Assembly (NCBI RefSeq): GCF_002008345.1
Contig: NZ_MRAE01000010.1
Coordinates: forward strand, 18,853 to 82,852
Source: Clostridium tepidum
GTDB lineage: Bacteria > Bacillota > Clostridia > Clostridiales > Clostridiaceae
Direction of reading: 5' to 3'
DNA: 64,000 bases
Shown here: positions 26,745-36,456 of the stretch, one piece after another
How positions within the stretch are numbered: position 1 is the first letter of the stretch
Layout of the letters: each line of letters starts with the position of its first letter
Made by a program: the position numbers and the translations under genes
The notes under the pieces: model-generated
What the model was told of the DNA's origin: nothing
Database searches by the model: none
Seen by the model: the letters and a program-made list of their open reading frames with translations, nothing else

Positions 26745-26788
26745 AAAATAAATATTTTACCTATAATTTTTATACTTAATTTTGTTAT

Positions 26789-27067
26789 AAGAAGAGGATG
26801 CCTTAAAATAAAATAGATTTAATTTTAGTTTTAAAAAGAAGAATACATATTATAACCTTAAATGTTTTAAATTAGTTTTATTAAAATCTTATAACCAACA
26901 TAAGATGTATATATTTGCCATAAATTCCTCTTCCCCTGTGAGGAATTTCACTTATTTTTAGTTATCTCTATATAAGAATCATTAAAGTTTGATAATATAT
27001 TTATTATATGTATTTTTCTTCTTTTCCTTATCATATTAAAATTAAATCTATTTGGGACATCTTCTTT
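26789..27067. repeat. Long palindromic element, about 280 bp
   Basis: The gap is a near full-length inverted repeat. Left end AAGAAGAGGATG matches right end CATCTTCTT, ATAGATTTAATTTTA matches TAAAATTAAATCTAT, and the centre AAATTCCTC (26922-26930) pairs with GAGGAATTT (26940-26948). No ORF is inside. It resembles a MITE or a long-hairpin RNA and could terminate transcription in both directions. Confidence 0.7.
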
Positions 27068-27177
27068 TTTATTAAATCCATAAAAATTTTATTGAAATTG
27101 TCTTTAAAAACATTTTTCATGAAAAATTCTGCAGTTTAATATTTACTAAAGAATACACTCAAAAGAGGTGAAATATT

Positions 27178-28206
27178 ATGAAGAAAAAGCAAATAATAAT
27201 ATTAATTTTATTAGGAATATTAATTTTATTATCAAGTTTAGGAATAAGTTATTATAAAAATAATGAAGCTTTTATTGGAATACTTTTTTCTGATGCATCA
27301 ATGGAAGATAGTGAATTAAAAATTTTAAATGAAAATTTCCATAATAAAAAAAGCATTAGATTAGATGCTATGGATGCTCCTATGGTATCATATATTAATA
27401 ATTCAGTATATATACCTACTTCTCTTGATAACAAATTGTTTTATATAAATAATAATTTTGAAGTGTCTGAGCAAAAGGTAGATCATGGATCAAGTTTTAT
27501 CAGGAGTAAAAAAGATGGACAACTTATATTATTTAATCTGCCAAGAAACAAGATTAATGGAGATAATAATAGAGTATATTTTTCTTATAATAATAAAAAG
27601 AATACACTTGATATTGAAAAATCATTACTGTTGTGTGGGGATTTTGACAACAAATACATATATGTTATAGGTGCCAAATTTGATAGTGATACAAATACAG
27701 AAACTTATTTGTTTATAATAGATAGAGCTAGTTTTAAATTGGTAAAGGAAGAGAAGCTTCCTACTAATATAAGAGTAATTTGTACAGAATTGATAGATAA
27801 TAAACTATTTATTAGTTCTGATACAAAGGTAGACTATTTTTTATATTATGACATCTTAAATAAAAAGATAGAAAAAATTAATTATAATAAATTAATTAAG
27901 AATAGTTTAGATATAAGTAAAATAGTATATGATGAAAATAACATATTTTTAGCTTCACTTACAGGAGATATTGTTAAATTAGATAGAAAAAAACTTATTA
28001 TAAATGATGTTAAAACTCTAAATGACAGAAGAATAATTGGTGCTGATATTAAAGACAATAAACTATATTTATTAAATAAAGATGAGGAAAATAGAAGGGT
28101 TGCTAAAGTAAATGTGCTTGATGCAAGCACTTTAAAACAAATAAAAGAAATATCAGTAGGGCCTATAAGAAACACTATGCCACAGGATATATTCATTTAT
28201 AAATAA
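27178..28206 (+). CDS. Membrane-anchored extracellular protein, beta-propeller-like
   Basis: A 342-residue protein with one N-terminal membrane anchor (KKKQIIILILLGILILLSSL). The remainder is a series of short beta-rich blocks with recurring NKLFYINN, NRVYFSYN, DNKYIYVIGAK, DNKLFISSD, NNIFLASL and DNKLYLLNK segments, which suggests a propeller outside the membrane. No catalytic motif is recognised. A strong Shine-Dalgarno (AGAGGTG) precedes the ATG, and a terminator follows at 28366. It may be related to the ABC exporter downstream by position only. Confidence 0.6.
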   Translation: MKKKQIIILILLGILILLSSLGISYYKNNEAFIGILFSDASMEDSELKILNENFHNKKSIRLDAMDAPMVSYINNSVYIPTSLDNKLFYINNNFEVSEQKVDHGSSFIRSKKDGQLILFNLPRNKINGDNNRVYFSYNNKKNTLDIEKSLLLCGDFDNKYIYVIGAKFDSDTNTETYLFIIDRASFKLVKEEKLPTNIRVICTELIDNKLFISSDTKVDYFLYYDILNKKIEKINYNKLIKNSLDISKIVYDENNIFLASLTGDIVKLDRKKLIINDVKTLNDRRIIGADIKDNKLYLLNKDEENRRVAKVNVLDASTLKQIKEISVGPIRNTMPQDIFIYK

Positions 28207-28365
28207 ATGCAGTCAAAGATAAAAAAATAACTTAGAGTTAATATTGTAACTATAAAATAAGAAATTATAAGTAAGTAAACTATTTTTTAAATATTAAATT
28301 AATCTTTTTGGTTAAAAAGAATTAAATATTATACAAAAAATAATAAGTTAAATATTTAATAAGTG

Positions 28366-28404
28366 TTACTAATTTATTAAAAAAATAAATTAGTAATTTT
28401 TTTT
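28366..28404 (+). terminator. Intrinsic terminator
   Basis: TTACTAATTTA (28366-28376) pairs perfectly with TAAATTAGTAA (28386-28396) and is followed by eight T residues. It ends the transcript of the preceding gene. The remaining 260 nt up to the next gene are plain AT-rich sequence. Confidence 0.85.
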
Positions 28405-28667
28405 GTTTTGTAAGGTTTATTTAAGATTACATTTAATAAGTTGTAAATTATTAAATCTATAATAAGAATTGTTCCAAGGAAAAAATATAAAAATTCTTTG
28501 TATAAAGAAAATATAAAAAATATTATTTTAATCTATAAAATTTAATTTTATTTTTAAAAATTAATCAAAAAAATTTAACACATGAAAAATTGTATTAAAC
28601 AATTAAAAAAATTAGTTTTATAAATAAAAAAAGCATTTTAAAAATTAATAATTTAGGAGGAGAAGAG

Positions 28668-29687
28668 ATGATTGGTTGGGAGATAAAAAAAATAGTAAAA
28701 TCAAAAATTTCTTTAATTGCAATTGCAATCTTTATTTTTTTAACATCTATAATGGCAGTAATAAAGCCAACTTTAGAAAATGAAATAAAGTATGTAAATG
28801 AGCAACATGAAACAATTAAAGATACAAGGTCACTTATAGTAATTGGCAACGAAAATTTTAATAAAAAAATTGATGCACTAGTAGAAATGTCTAAATCTAA
28901 TGGAAAAGATCCTATGGAAAAAAGAATAGCAGAGGATTCTAAAAAGAAAATAGAAAATATAAAAGATAATGAATATAAAGAGGTTAATTTTTGGAAAGTT
29001 TTTAGCTATAGAAGTACTCATTCAGTTGCTAGCTTCTTTATGTTAATACTGATTATGTTGATTGTTAGTAATATTTATATTGATGAAAAGATATCATCTG
29101 TGGATAATTTGATTTTATCATCTAAAAATAAATTTAAATGCTTATATTCAAAAATGTTTTTAGCTATATTAATACCTGTTATATTTTATTCAGCATATTT
29201 AGGATTGGAATTTTTAATAAGTATAATTCAATATGGCACACCAGTAAATGGAAATTTGCAAGCCTTTAGAATAGTGGATAATTTTATTATCTTAAAGGGT
29301 GACCCAACAATAGTAAATTATGTTTTATCAAGAGTTTCTGTAATGTATCTAATATTAATAAGTATATCTTTAGTTATATTCTTATTTTCATCTACATTAA
29401 GTAGTTCCTTAGCAGTAATAAGTGGGGGAGCTATATTTATTGTATTGGGTAAAGTATGTATGCTTCTAAAGTTCTTACCTAAAAAACTATTAATGGTATT
29501 AAACAAAGTTAATTATATTGATATGCTTAGTTATTTTGATATAAATATAGGAATGAACTGGGGCAATATATCAATAATGGGTAATAATTTTGATCTTATA
29601 AACTTTTCAATAGGAATAATTGTTTCAATAATAATATTTAGTATTTTATTAATAATAGTAAACTTTAAAAAGTTTATAATTAATTAA
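28668..29687 (+). CDS. ABC-2-type membrane protein (exporter permease)
   Basis: A 339-residue membrane protein. A first helix (KSKISLIAIAIFIFLTSIMA) is followed by a roughly 100-residue extracytoplasmic segment and then about five helices (SVASFFMLILIMLIVSNIYI, AILIPVIFYSAYLGLEFLIS, YLILISISLVIFLFSS, FSIGIIVSIIIFSILLIIVN). This topology is that of ABC-2 permeases. It is followed after 20 nt by an ATPase and then a second permease. GGAGGAG precedes the ATG. Substrate unknown; peptide antibiotic or bacteriocin export/immunity is typical for this layout. Confidence 0.75.
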   Translation: MIGWEIKKIVKSKISLIAIAIFIFLTSIMAVIKPTLENEIKYVNEQHETIKDTRSLIVIGNENFNKKIDALVEMSKSNGKDPMEKRIAEDSKKKIENIKDNEYKEVNFWKVFSYRSTHSVASFFMLILIMLIVSNIYIDEKISSVDNLILSSKNKFKCLYSKMFLAILIPVIFYSAYLGLEFLISIIQYGTPVNGNLQAFRIVDNFIILKGDPTIVNYVLSRVSVMYLILISISLVIFLFSSTLSSSLAVISGGAIFIVLGKVCMLLKFLPKKLLMVLNKVNYIDMLSYFDINIGMNWGNISIMGNNFDLINFSIGIIVSIIIFSILLIIVNFKKFIIN

Positions 29688-29707
29688 ATTGTATGGAGGA
29701 ATGAAAA

Positions 29708-30595
29708 ATGAATAAATTAGAAATAAAGAATTTAAATAAAAAATTTGGAGTAAAAAAAGCTACAGATAACATAACAATAACTTTAGAAAATGGAGTGTAT
29801 GGACTATTAGGGCCTAATGGAGCAGGAAAAACAACTTTAATGAAACAAATAACAACCTTATTAACACCAGATAGCGGAGAAATAATTTTTAATGGAAAAA
29901 ATATTAAAGAAAATGAAGATGAATATAGAGGATATATAGGATACCTACCACAGGATTTCGAAGCATATAAGAATTTTTCAGCTAAAGAATTTTTAAGTTA
30001 TATGGCTGCATTAAAGGGATTAGATAAAGGACAAGCTAAGGACAGAATTGATGAACTTTTACACTTAGTTGGATTATATGATGTTAGAAATAAAAAAGTA
30101 GGAAAATTTTCAGGTGGTATGAAAAGAAGAGTTGGAATTGCACAGGTTTTATTAAATGATCCTAAAATAATGGTATTAGATGAACCTACAGCAGGGTTGG
30201 ACCCGCAAGAGAGAAGTAGGTTTAGAAATCTTATAGCGGATATATCAAGGGATAAAATAATAATTTTATCTACTCACATAATTTCAGATATTGAATCTGT
30301 AGCAAAAGAAACAATCATGATAAAAAATGGTGGGCTTTTAATGCAAGGAACTCACGAAGATATATTAAGGGGTATGAAAAATAGGGTATATGTAATAAGA
30401 ACAAAAGATGAAAGAGAAATTTCAAAAATACAACAAAAATATAAAATAGTTAATTTACAAAGAGGAATAGACCATACTGAAGTTAGGGTTGTGTCAGAAA
30501 CAATACCTAGTTTTAAAGATGTAGATATTGCTACTCCAAAATTTGAGGATGTATATATGTTTTATTTTGATCTAGAAGACACTCAGGAGGTTTAA
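29708..30595 (+). CDS. ABC transporter ATP-binding protein (BcrA/CcmA type)
   Basis: A 295-residue ATPase. Walker A is GPNGAGKTT (35-43), the Q-loop is GYLPQDFEAYKNF, the signature FSGGMKRRVGIAQ and Walker B IMVLDEPTAGLDPQERSR, with the switch histidine in ILSTHIISDIE. The C-terminal 80 residues are the accessory domain common in BcrA-type exporters. It lies between two permease genes, 3 nt before the second, so the three form one transporter. GGAGG lies 7 nt before the ATG. Confidence 0.92.
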   Translation: MNKLEIKNLNKKFGVKKATDNITITLENGVYGLLGPNGAGKTTLMKQITTLLTPDSGEIIFNGKNIKENEDEYRGYIGYLPQDFEAYKNFSAKEFLSYMAALKGLDKGQAKDRIDELLHLVGLYDVRNKKVGKFSGGMKRRVGIAQVLLNDPKIMVLDEPTAGLDPQERSRFRNLIADISRDKIIILSTHIISDIESVAKETIMIKNGGLLMQGTHEDILRGMKNRVYVIRTKDEREISKIQQKYKIVNLQRGIDHTEVRVVSETIPSFKDVDIATPKFEDVYMFYFDLEDTQEV

Positions 30596-30598
30596 ACA

Positions 30599-31375
30599 AT
30601 GGGCAGAATTGTAAAATTTGAAATAAAAAAAATGTTATTAAGATTAGGAGTTATAATTCCTTGGATTTTAGTACTTATGTTTTCAACAATTTTATTAAAT
30701 ACTTCAGGAAATGATATTGTTGAAATTTATTCCAGTGTGTTTGATAAAAGTTATGGCATAGCTCCATTAATAGGATTATTAACATTTACAATTGTTTCAG
30801 GAGCTTATACTAAAGAATATGACAATAATATAGTAGGACTTATAAATAGTACACAAAATGGTAAGAAGAATATAGTTAGAGCTAAGTCACTAGCTGCTGG
30901 GATATCTACTTCTATAGTTAATTTATCAATTTTATTAACAATATATTTAACTGCATTAAGAAAAACTGATGGAAAAGGGCTACAGCTTCCATTAAAATCA
31001 TTATGGTATTTTGATAATAGTGGATCAAATCTTAAAGTTTATCAAATGATGATAATTATGATTGTAACTGTAGTAATAGGGTCTTTTATATTTGCACAAA
31101 TTGGACTATACTTGTCATCAATAAGTAAATCAGCAGTTATACCATTTATATTCGGCGGACTAATAATGGGAATACCTTATTTGTTAGAAGGATTTCTTAT
31201 ACGAGCAGGTAATAAGGGGAGTTTTTTATCTTATACACCGCTTTGGGGAATGTATTCTTGTCAAATTGTAAGACACAAGTCTTCTATGGGTATGGCATTG
31301 GCAACTTTAGTAGTAATATTTATAATTGTTATGACAGTATTATCAAAAGCTACCAGTAAGGCTTTTTCAAAATAA
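30599..31375 (+). CDS. ABC-2-type permease, second membrane subunit
   Basis: A 258-residue protein with six predicted helices (LGVIIPWILVLMFSTILL, IAPLIGLLTFTIVSGAY, STSIVNLSILLTIYLTAL, MIIMIVTVVIGSFIFAQIGL, VIPFIFGGLIMGIPYLLEG, LATLVVIFIIVMTVLS). It starts 3 nt after the ATPase stop, with CAGGAGG as Shine-Dalgarno inside the ATPase 3' end. It pairs with the permease encoded before the ATPase. Confidence 0.8.
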   Translation: MGRIVKFEIKKMLLRLGVIIPWILVLMFSTILLNTSGNDIVEIYSSVFDKSYGIAPLIGLLTFTIVSGAYTKEYDNNIVGLINSTQNGKKNIVRAKSLAAGISTSIVNLSILLTIYLTALRKTDGKGLQLPLKSLWYFDNSGSNLKVYQMMIIMIVTVVIGSFIFAQIGLYLSSISKSAVIPFIFGGLIMGIPYLLEGFLIRAGNKGSFLSYTPLWGMYSCQIVRHKSSMGMALATLVVIFIIVMTVLSKATSKAFSK

Positions 31376-31399
31376 GATTAAATAATAATTTTATAGTAT

Positions 31400-31515
31400 A
31401 GCTAACTGGTTTCATAGGGCTAACTTTTTACAACTAAAAGCAAAAGTTTAATGCTGGAGTATCTATAATCATTGTTGCCAACCGTTAACTTTTTACAACC
31501 AAAAGTAAGTTAGCT
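31400..31515. repeat. Small element with 8-bp terminal inverted repeats and an internal direct repeat
   Basis: AGCTAACT (31400-31407) at the left is inverted as AGTTAGCT (31508-31515) at the right. Inside, TAACTTTTTACAAC recurs at 31421 and 31486 (period 65 bp, 23-bp copies with two mismatches). No ORF. It lies in the 817-bp gap after the ABC exporter, whose remainder is AT-rich and holds the promoter at 32060. Confidence 0.55.
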
Positions 31516-32059
31516 TTGAATAATTATTTGTTAGATTTTAAAGATAGTAAAACGAGATTTTATTTATTTAACTTTAAAAACTTAGTAACTTTGTTTATAA
31601 AAGTTTTAATTTAAAAATTTTGATAATAAAAAATATACTAATAACCATATTTAATTTAGTGATTAGTTTTAAATCCAAATATATTAAAAAGTGTTTATTC
31701 TAGCAAGGTCTCTCCTCCATTCCCTTACCTTTTAGAATAATAATTGAAATTTTTTATAGGATTAAGAATTGGTAAAAATTAATGAAAGGTTATTATGTAT
31801 ATTTTTTATTTTTCTATATAAAAATAAAATTTAATATTACAAGAAATTATAATTTTTATATTGTTATTTTAGTAAATTAGTTTTGTTACAAAGAATAAAG
31901 AGTTATAATAGTTATCTAAAATAAGAAATAGATTTATATGAAATATATTTAAAGTATTTTTTATAAAAGTAATAATTATGAGTAAGTTTTTAAGTATTTT
32001 TCATAATCTTTTATAATAAATTCCTTAAGTCTAAGATCTTTTATATAATTTTTAAAATT

Positions 32060-32089
32060 TTGTTATACTAAAAATAAGTTTGTTATAAT
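32060..32089 (+). promoter_or_regulatory. SigA-type promoter of the two-component operon
   Basis: TTGTTA (32060-32065) and TATAAT (32084-32089) are separated by 18 nt. The response-regulator start codon follows about 100 nt downstream. Confidence 0.6.
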
Positions 32090-32192
32090 AAATTTAGCCA
32101 ATGTATTGAGATGGTTAATTATTTTAAATTAATTTTTATAATGAAAATAAAATTTAAGTCCATAAGAAAATTAAAAGAAAAGGGGAATCTAT

Positions 32193-32915
32193 ATGGATAT
32201 GATGTCTTTAAATAATAAAAAAATATTAATAGTTGATGATGAAGAAGATATAGTTAGATTAATAAGAACAGTACTTAAAAAGGAAGGTTTTCAAAATATA
32301 TATTATGCTACAAATTTAGAAGATGGATTAAAAGAATTTGATAAAGTAGAACCAGATATTTTAATTTTAGATGTTATGCTACCAGATGGGGAAGGATATG
32401 AATTGTGTAAAACCATAAGAGCTAAATCTAAAGTTCCTATATTGTTCTTATCTGCAAAGGGTGAAGAAATAGATAAAATATTAGGATTTGCAATAGGTGG
32501 AGATGATTATATAACTAAGCCATTTAGCACAAAGGAGTTAGCTTATAGAGTTAAAGCTCATTTAAGAAGATATTCATATGTAGATAAAGTTAAGGAAGAA
32601 AAAAGTATTTTATCCTTTGGTCCATTTGAGCTAAATATAAACAAGGCAGAGTTAAAAAAAGATGGAAAAATCATAGAACTAAAACCTAAAGAATTAGCCT
32701 TAATAACTTTTTTTGCAAAGCATCCAAATCAAATAATAAGTAAAGAAAAAATTTGTGATAATGTTTGGGGAGAAGATTATTATGGATTTGACAATACAAT
32801 AATGGTTCATATTAGAAGACTCAGAGAAAAAATTGAAAAGGAACCATCAAGACCAGAATACTTAATAAATGTTAAAGGGCTAGGATACAAATTGGTGATA
32901 AAAAATGAAAAATAA
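32193..32915 (+). CDS. OmpR/PhoB-family response regulator
   Basis: A 240-residue regulator. The receiver domain (about 8-125) has ILIVDDEEDI, phospho-acceptor Asp60 in ILILDVMLPDGEGY and the conserved lysine in DDYITKPFS. The winged-helix domain (about 140-235) ends with the usual TIMVHIRRLREKIE and YLINVKGLGYKL. AAGGGG precedes the start; the downstream ATGs at codons 3 and 4 are also possible. It overlaps the histidine kinase gene by 11 nt. Its likely targets are the adjacent ABC exporter genes. Confidence 0.92.
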   Translation: MDMMSLNNKKILIVDDEEDIVRLIRTVLKKEGFQNIYYATNLEDGLKEFDKVEPDILILDVMLPDGEGYELCKTIRAKSKVPILFLSAKGEEIDKILGFAIGGDDYITKPFSTKELAYRVKAHLRRYSYVDKVKEEKSILSFGPFELNINKAELKKDGKIIELKPKELALITFFAKHPNQIISKEKICDNVWGEDYYGFDNTIMVHIRRLREKIEKEPSRPEYLINVKGLGYKLVIKNEK

Positions 32916-34326
32916 TATGAAATGGAGAATTACAGGAAGGTTTTTAATAACAGTTATATGTGTAGTTATAACTGTAGTTGTAATAAATATTGTATCTTTA
33001 ATTGGACTTGCAATTTATAGAAATGTTAATGATATTGATTCTAAAGAATATAAAATTGAAGACTTAGTTAGAGATTTTTCTTCCAATATAAAACAAGCAG
33101 ATAATAAAATATACATAGATGATAAGGGAAAATCTATTTTAGATAATAACAATGCTTGGATACAGATTATAGATGATAATAATAATGAAGTTTATAGTTA
33201 TAAAAAGCCTTCTTATATAAAAAATAAGCCTACTGCTGCAGAAATAGTAAATTTACATAAATACAAAACTTCTGATAAGGGAAGTGAATTATCTACTAAT
33301 TTTGTAGCTGAAAAAAATATAGGAAATAAAAGATTAACTTATATTATGGGGATACAAAATAAAGATATAAATAAATACGTAGTCACTACTAAAAACTCAG
33401 AAGTAATCCACCTTATAAAATCTGCTACAATAATAATTATTATTGTAGATGGTATTATAGCCTTAATTTTTGGCTATCTTTTTATTAGAAAATTAACCAA
33501 TCCTTTAGGTGAGATATTGCTAGGCATAAAAAAATTAGAAAATGAAGAATATGATTTATATTATGAATCTAAGGGAATGTATAATGATTTATATTATAGT
33601 TTAAATAATTTATCAGATAGACTACAAGAGAATAAAAAAAATAGAAAAAAGTTAGATAATATGAGAGAAGAATGGATTTCAAACATTTCTCATGATATAA
33701 AAACTCCATTAGCTTCTATTCAAGGCTATGCAGAAATAATAAAAGATGAAGATTATGATTTTACAAAAGAGGAGATAGGGGAATACGCTGAAATCATAGA
33801 AAATAAATCTAAATATATTAAAGAATTAGTAGAGGATTTAAATTTGTCTACCAGACTAAAAAATAATACTTTAACTTTAAATAAGGAAAAAATTAATCTA
33901 GCTAATTTAATAAAGGATATTATAATAGATATATTAAATGATACCAGATATGAAAATAGGGAAATAGATTTTCACTGTGAAAATGACAATATTGAAATAA
34001 ATGGGGATAGAATTCTTATAAGAAGAGCTATAATTAATATTTTATTTAATGCCATTGTGCACAATAGTGAAGATGTAAAAATAGATGTCACACTAAAAAA
34101 ACAGGACAAAGTAAGTATAATTATTGAAGACAATGGTAGGGGAATAAAAAGAGAAGAGTTAAATAGAATTTTTGATAGATATTATAGAGGAACTAACACA
34201 GGAGATAAACATAAAGGATCAGGTCTTGGCATGGCTATATCAAAAGAAACAATTGTGGCTCATGGAGGGAATATAACTATTGAAAGTGAACTTGGTAAAG
34301 GAACCAAAGTGAATATATTAATATAA
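32905..34326 (+). CDS. Membrane sensor histidine kinase
   Basis: A 473-residue kinase with two transmembrane helices (about 12-37 and 170-195) enclosing a 130-residue extracytoplasmic sensor region and followed by a HAMP-like linker. The dimerisation box is WISNISHDIKTPLASIQGYA with His263. The ATP-binding domain has NILFNAIVHNSED (N box), IEDNGRGIKREELNRIFDRY (G1/F) and GSGLGMAISK (G2). It is the cognate partner of the overlapping OmpR-type regulator. The ligand cannot be read from the sequence. Confidence 0.92.
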   Translation: MKNNMKWRITGRFLITVICVVITVVVINIVSLIGLAIYRNVNDIDSKEYKIEDLVRDFSSNIKQADNKIYIDDKGKSILDNNNAWIQIIDDNNNEVYSYKKPSYIKNKPTAAEIVNLHKYKTSDKGSELSTNFVAEKNIGNKRLTYIMGIQNKDINKYVVTTKNSEVIHLIKSATIIIIIVDGIIALIFGYLFIRKLTNPLGEILLGIKKLENEEYDLYYESKGMYNDLYYSLNNLSDRLQENKKNRKKLDNMREEWISNISHDIKTPLASIQGYAEIIKDEDYDFTKEEIGEYAEIIENKSKYIKELVEDLNLSTRLKNNTLTLNKEKINLANLIKDIIIDILNDTRYENREIDFHCENDNIEINGDRILIRRAIINILFNAIVHNSEDVKIDVTLKKQDKVSIIIEDNGRGIKREELNRIFDRYYRGTNTGDKHKGSGLGMAISKETIVAHGGNITIESELGKGTKVNILI

Positions 34327-34425
34327 TTAAATTTAAAGCAATAAATTTTTTATTCAACATAAGAGCAGTTAAAATTATTAAAATAAAAAGATTTTTAAAG
34401 AAAATAAGTATCTAGAAAAATAAAT

Positions 34426-34550
34426 AGAATACTTTATTTGTGGACTAATATTTAAACGTAAAGTAAACAGGACGTTTACTTAGCTCTTTTGACACAGGAC
34501 GTGGCATTAGAGCGTTAGTTTAAATATTAGGGCACAAACATTAGTATTCT
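34426..34550. repeat. Palindromic element between convergent genes
   Basis: AGAATACT pairs with AGTATTCT at the ends. TTTGTGGACTAATATTTAAAC pairs with GTTTAAATATTAGGGCACAAA further in. The centre has its own small hairpin GTAAAC-AGGAC-GTTTAC. It separates the kinase gene from the convergent ABC importer operon and could terminate both transcripts. Confidence 0.65.
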
Positions 34551-34606
34551 TTATTTTTATAGCTATTTATTGATTAAAAATACTTTTTATTTTAATCTTT
34601 TAAGAC

Positions 34607-35377
34607 CTATTTACAACAAGTTAAATAACTCACATTTAATTTGTTATTATACGGATTTCTATAAATATGAGCTTCTACTTCAAAAACTTCTCTAAACATT
34701 TCCTCTGTAAATACTTTTTCTACAGGTCCATGAGTAACTATTTTACCTTTCTTCATTACATATATATAGTCACAAAATGTAGCAGCTATATTCATATCAT
34801 GAAGAGTGGTAAAAGTTGTAACATCTAAATGTCTTAACATATGAATTATTTGAAGTTGATATTTTATATCTAAGTGGTTAGTAGGTTCATCTAAAACTAT
34901 TAGATCTGTATTTTGGCATAAAGCCATAGCTATCATAACCCTTTGTTTTTCACCACCAGATAAACTTAAAAAACTTCTATCTCCGCACTTTTCAAGACCT
35001 ACATTTTCAAGAGATTTTTCTATAAGCTTTTCATCTTCCTCATCTATACTTGCAAATCTAGTATTAGAAGAAAATCTTCCCATAGATACTATTTCTTTTA
35101 CACTAAAATCAAATTCTAATGAATGTTCTTGCATAACTACGGCCATAAGTCTAGAAAGTTCTTTATTTTTCATTCCATAGATATTTTTATCATCTATATA
35201 TACAGCACCTTCCTTAGGAGTTAAATACCTGTATATATTTTTTAATAATGTAGTTTTACCGCAACCATTTGGGCCTATTAATCCGACAAAGTGGCCTTCT
35301 TTTACATTTAAGTCTATTCCACGTAAAAGTTCTTTGGAACCTATATCATATTTTATACCTTCTAATTTTAGTTTCAT
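34607..35377 (-). CDS. ABC transporter ATP-binding protein, FecE/FepC type
   Basis: A 256-residue ATPase of an iron-siderophore/cobalamin-class importer. Walker A GPNGCGKTT (35-43), signature LSLSGGEKQRVMIAMAL, Walker B LIVLDEPTNHLDI and switch region TTLHDMNIAATFC fit the FecE group. It is the last gene of a three-gene operon (binding protein, permease, ATPase) and directly abuts the permease gene. GGAGGTAAG lies before the ATG. Confidence 0.92.
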   Translation of the reverse strand: MKLKLEGIKYDIGSKELLRGIDLNVKEGHFVGLIGPNGCGKTTLLKNIYRYLTPKEGAVYIDDKNIYGMKNKELSRLMAVVMQEHSLEFDFSVKEIVSMGRFSSNTRFASIDEEDEKLIEKSLENVGLEKCGDRSFLSLSGGEKQRVMIAMALCQNTDLIVLDEPTNHLDIKYQLQIIHMLRHLDVTTFTTLHDMNIAATFCDYIYVMKKGKIVTHGPVEKVFTEEMFREVFEVEAHIYRNPYNNKLNVSYLTCCK

Positions 35378-36445
35378 TTACTTACCTCCAAATCTATAGG
35401 TGCTTTTTTGCATTAAACATAGGAAGAATGGACCTCCTAGAAATGCAGTTATTACTCCTATAGGAATTTCCTCGGGAGATAATATAGTTCTCGCCATAGT
35501 ATCTGTAATCACCATTAATATTGATCCAATAACCATACCAAAAGGTATTAATTTTTTATGAGAAGAGCCTACCATTTGTCTTGCCATGTGAGGGACTATA
35601 AGACCTACAAATCCAATTACCCCTGTAAAAGCTACTATAGTACCTGTTAAAAGGGTAGAAGCTATCATTATAAATCTAATTATAAATTTAGTATTTATAC
35701 CTATGTTTTTTGCTACAGCTTCACCTAAAAGCATAGCATCTAAATCTTTATATAATAACATACTAAAAGTAGTAGCTATAACCATTATTACAAGAGAAAA
35801 CTTTACTTGATTATAGTTTGCTCCTGCTAAACTACCAATAGTCCAAAATACTGCGCTTTTAACTAAGCTATCATTTTTGGCAAAGGTTATTATAAAGTTT
35901 GTTACTGCAGTAAATATAGATGATACAGCAACTCCAGTTAGTATTAATTTAGTTTTAGAATACACTTTACTTACTCCGGATATTTTAAATACCATAATAG
36001 ATGCAATCAAGGAACCTAAAAATGCTCCCAAGGCTATTCCAAGATGTCCAAAAGAACTTAAAACACCTAATACTATAGATAGGGTAGCCCCTGCAGATGC
36101 ACCAGAGGATATACCTAATATGTATGGATCTGCCAGTGAATTTCTAGTTAAAGTTTGCATCAAAATTCCAACAAGGGCTAAAGATGCACCAGAAACTATA
36201 GCTAGAAGTAATCTTGGAAGTCTTAATTTAAAAACTATGCTATCAATATTATTTTGCCAGCTTTTCACAAAAATTTCTTTTCCCAATATGTTATTTATAA
36301 GAGATTTAAAGGTTACATCTACATCTATTTTTACAGAACCAAAAGTTATGCAAACTGTAGTTATTAAAAATAATGCTATAATTAATATAATAAATTTTAA
36401 AGTGCAATTATTTTTGCACTTTAAAATTTTCTTATCCATACTCAT
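35378..36445 (-). CDS. FecCD-family iron/siderophore/cobalamin ABC permease
   Basis: A 355-residue permease with nine or ten transmembrane helices. Family hallmarks are LRLPRLLLAIVSGASLALVG near residue 75, NSLADPYILGISSGASAGAT and GFVGLIVPHMARQMVGSSH, the cytoplasmic loop that docks on the ATPase. It ends immediately before the ATPase start. The single permease gene implies a homodimer. Substrate: Fe(III)-siderophore, heme or cobalamin; the sequence does not decide. Confidence 0.92.
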   Translation of the reverse strand: MSMDKKILKCKNNCTLKFIILIIALFLITTVCITFGSVKIDVDVTFKSLINNILGKEIFVKSWQNNIDSIVFKLRLPRLLLAIVSGASLALVGILMQTLTRNSLADPYILGISSGASAGATLSIVLGVLSSFGHLGIALGAFLGSLIASIMVFKISGVSKVYSKTKLILTGVAVSSIFTAVTNFIITFAKNDSLVKSAVFWTIGSLAGANYNQVKFSLVIMVIATTFSMLLYKDLDAMLLGEAVAKNIGINTKFIIRFIMIASTLLTGTIVAFTGVIGFVGLIVPHMARQMVGSSHKKLIPFGMVIGSILMVITDTMARTILSPEEIPIGVITAFLGGPFFLCLMQKSTYRFGGK

Positions 36446-36456
36446 TTTATCACCAA

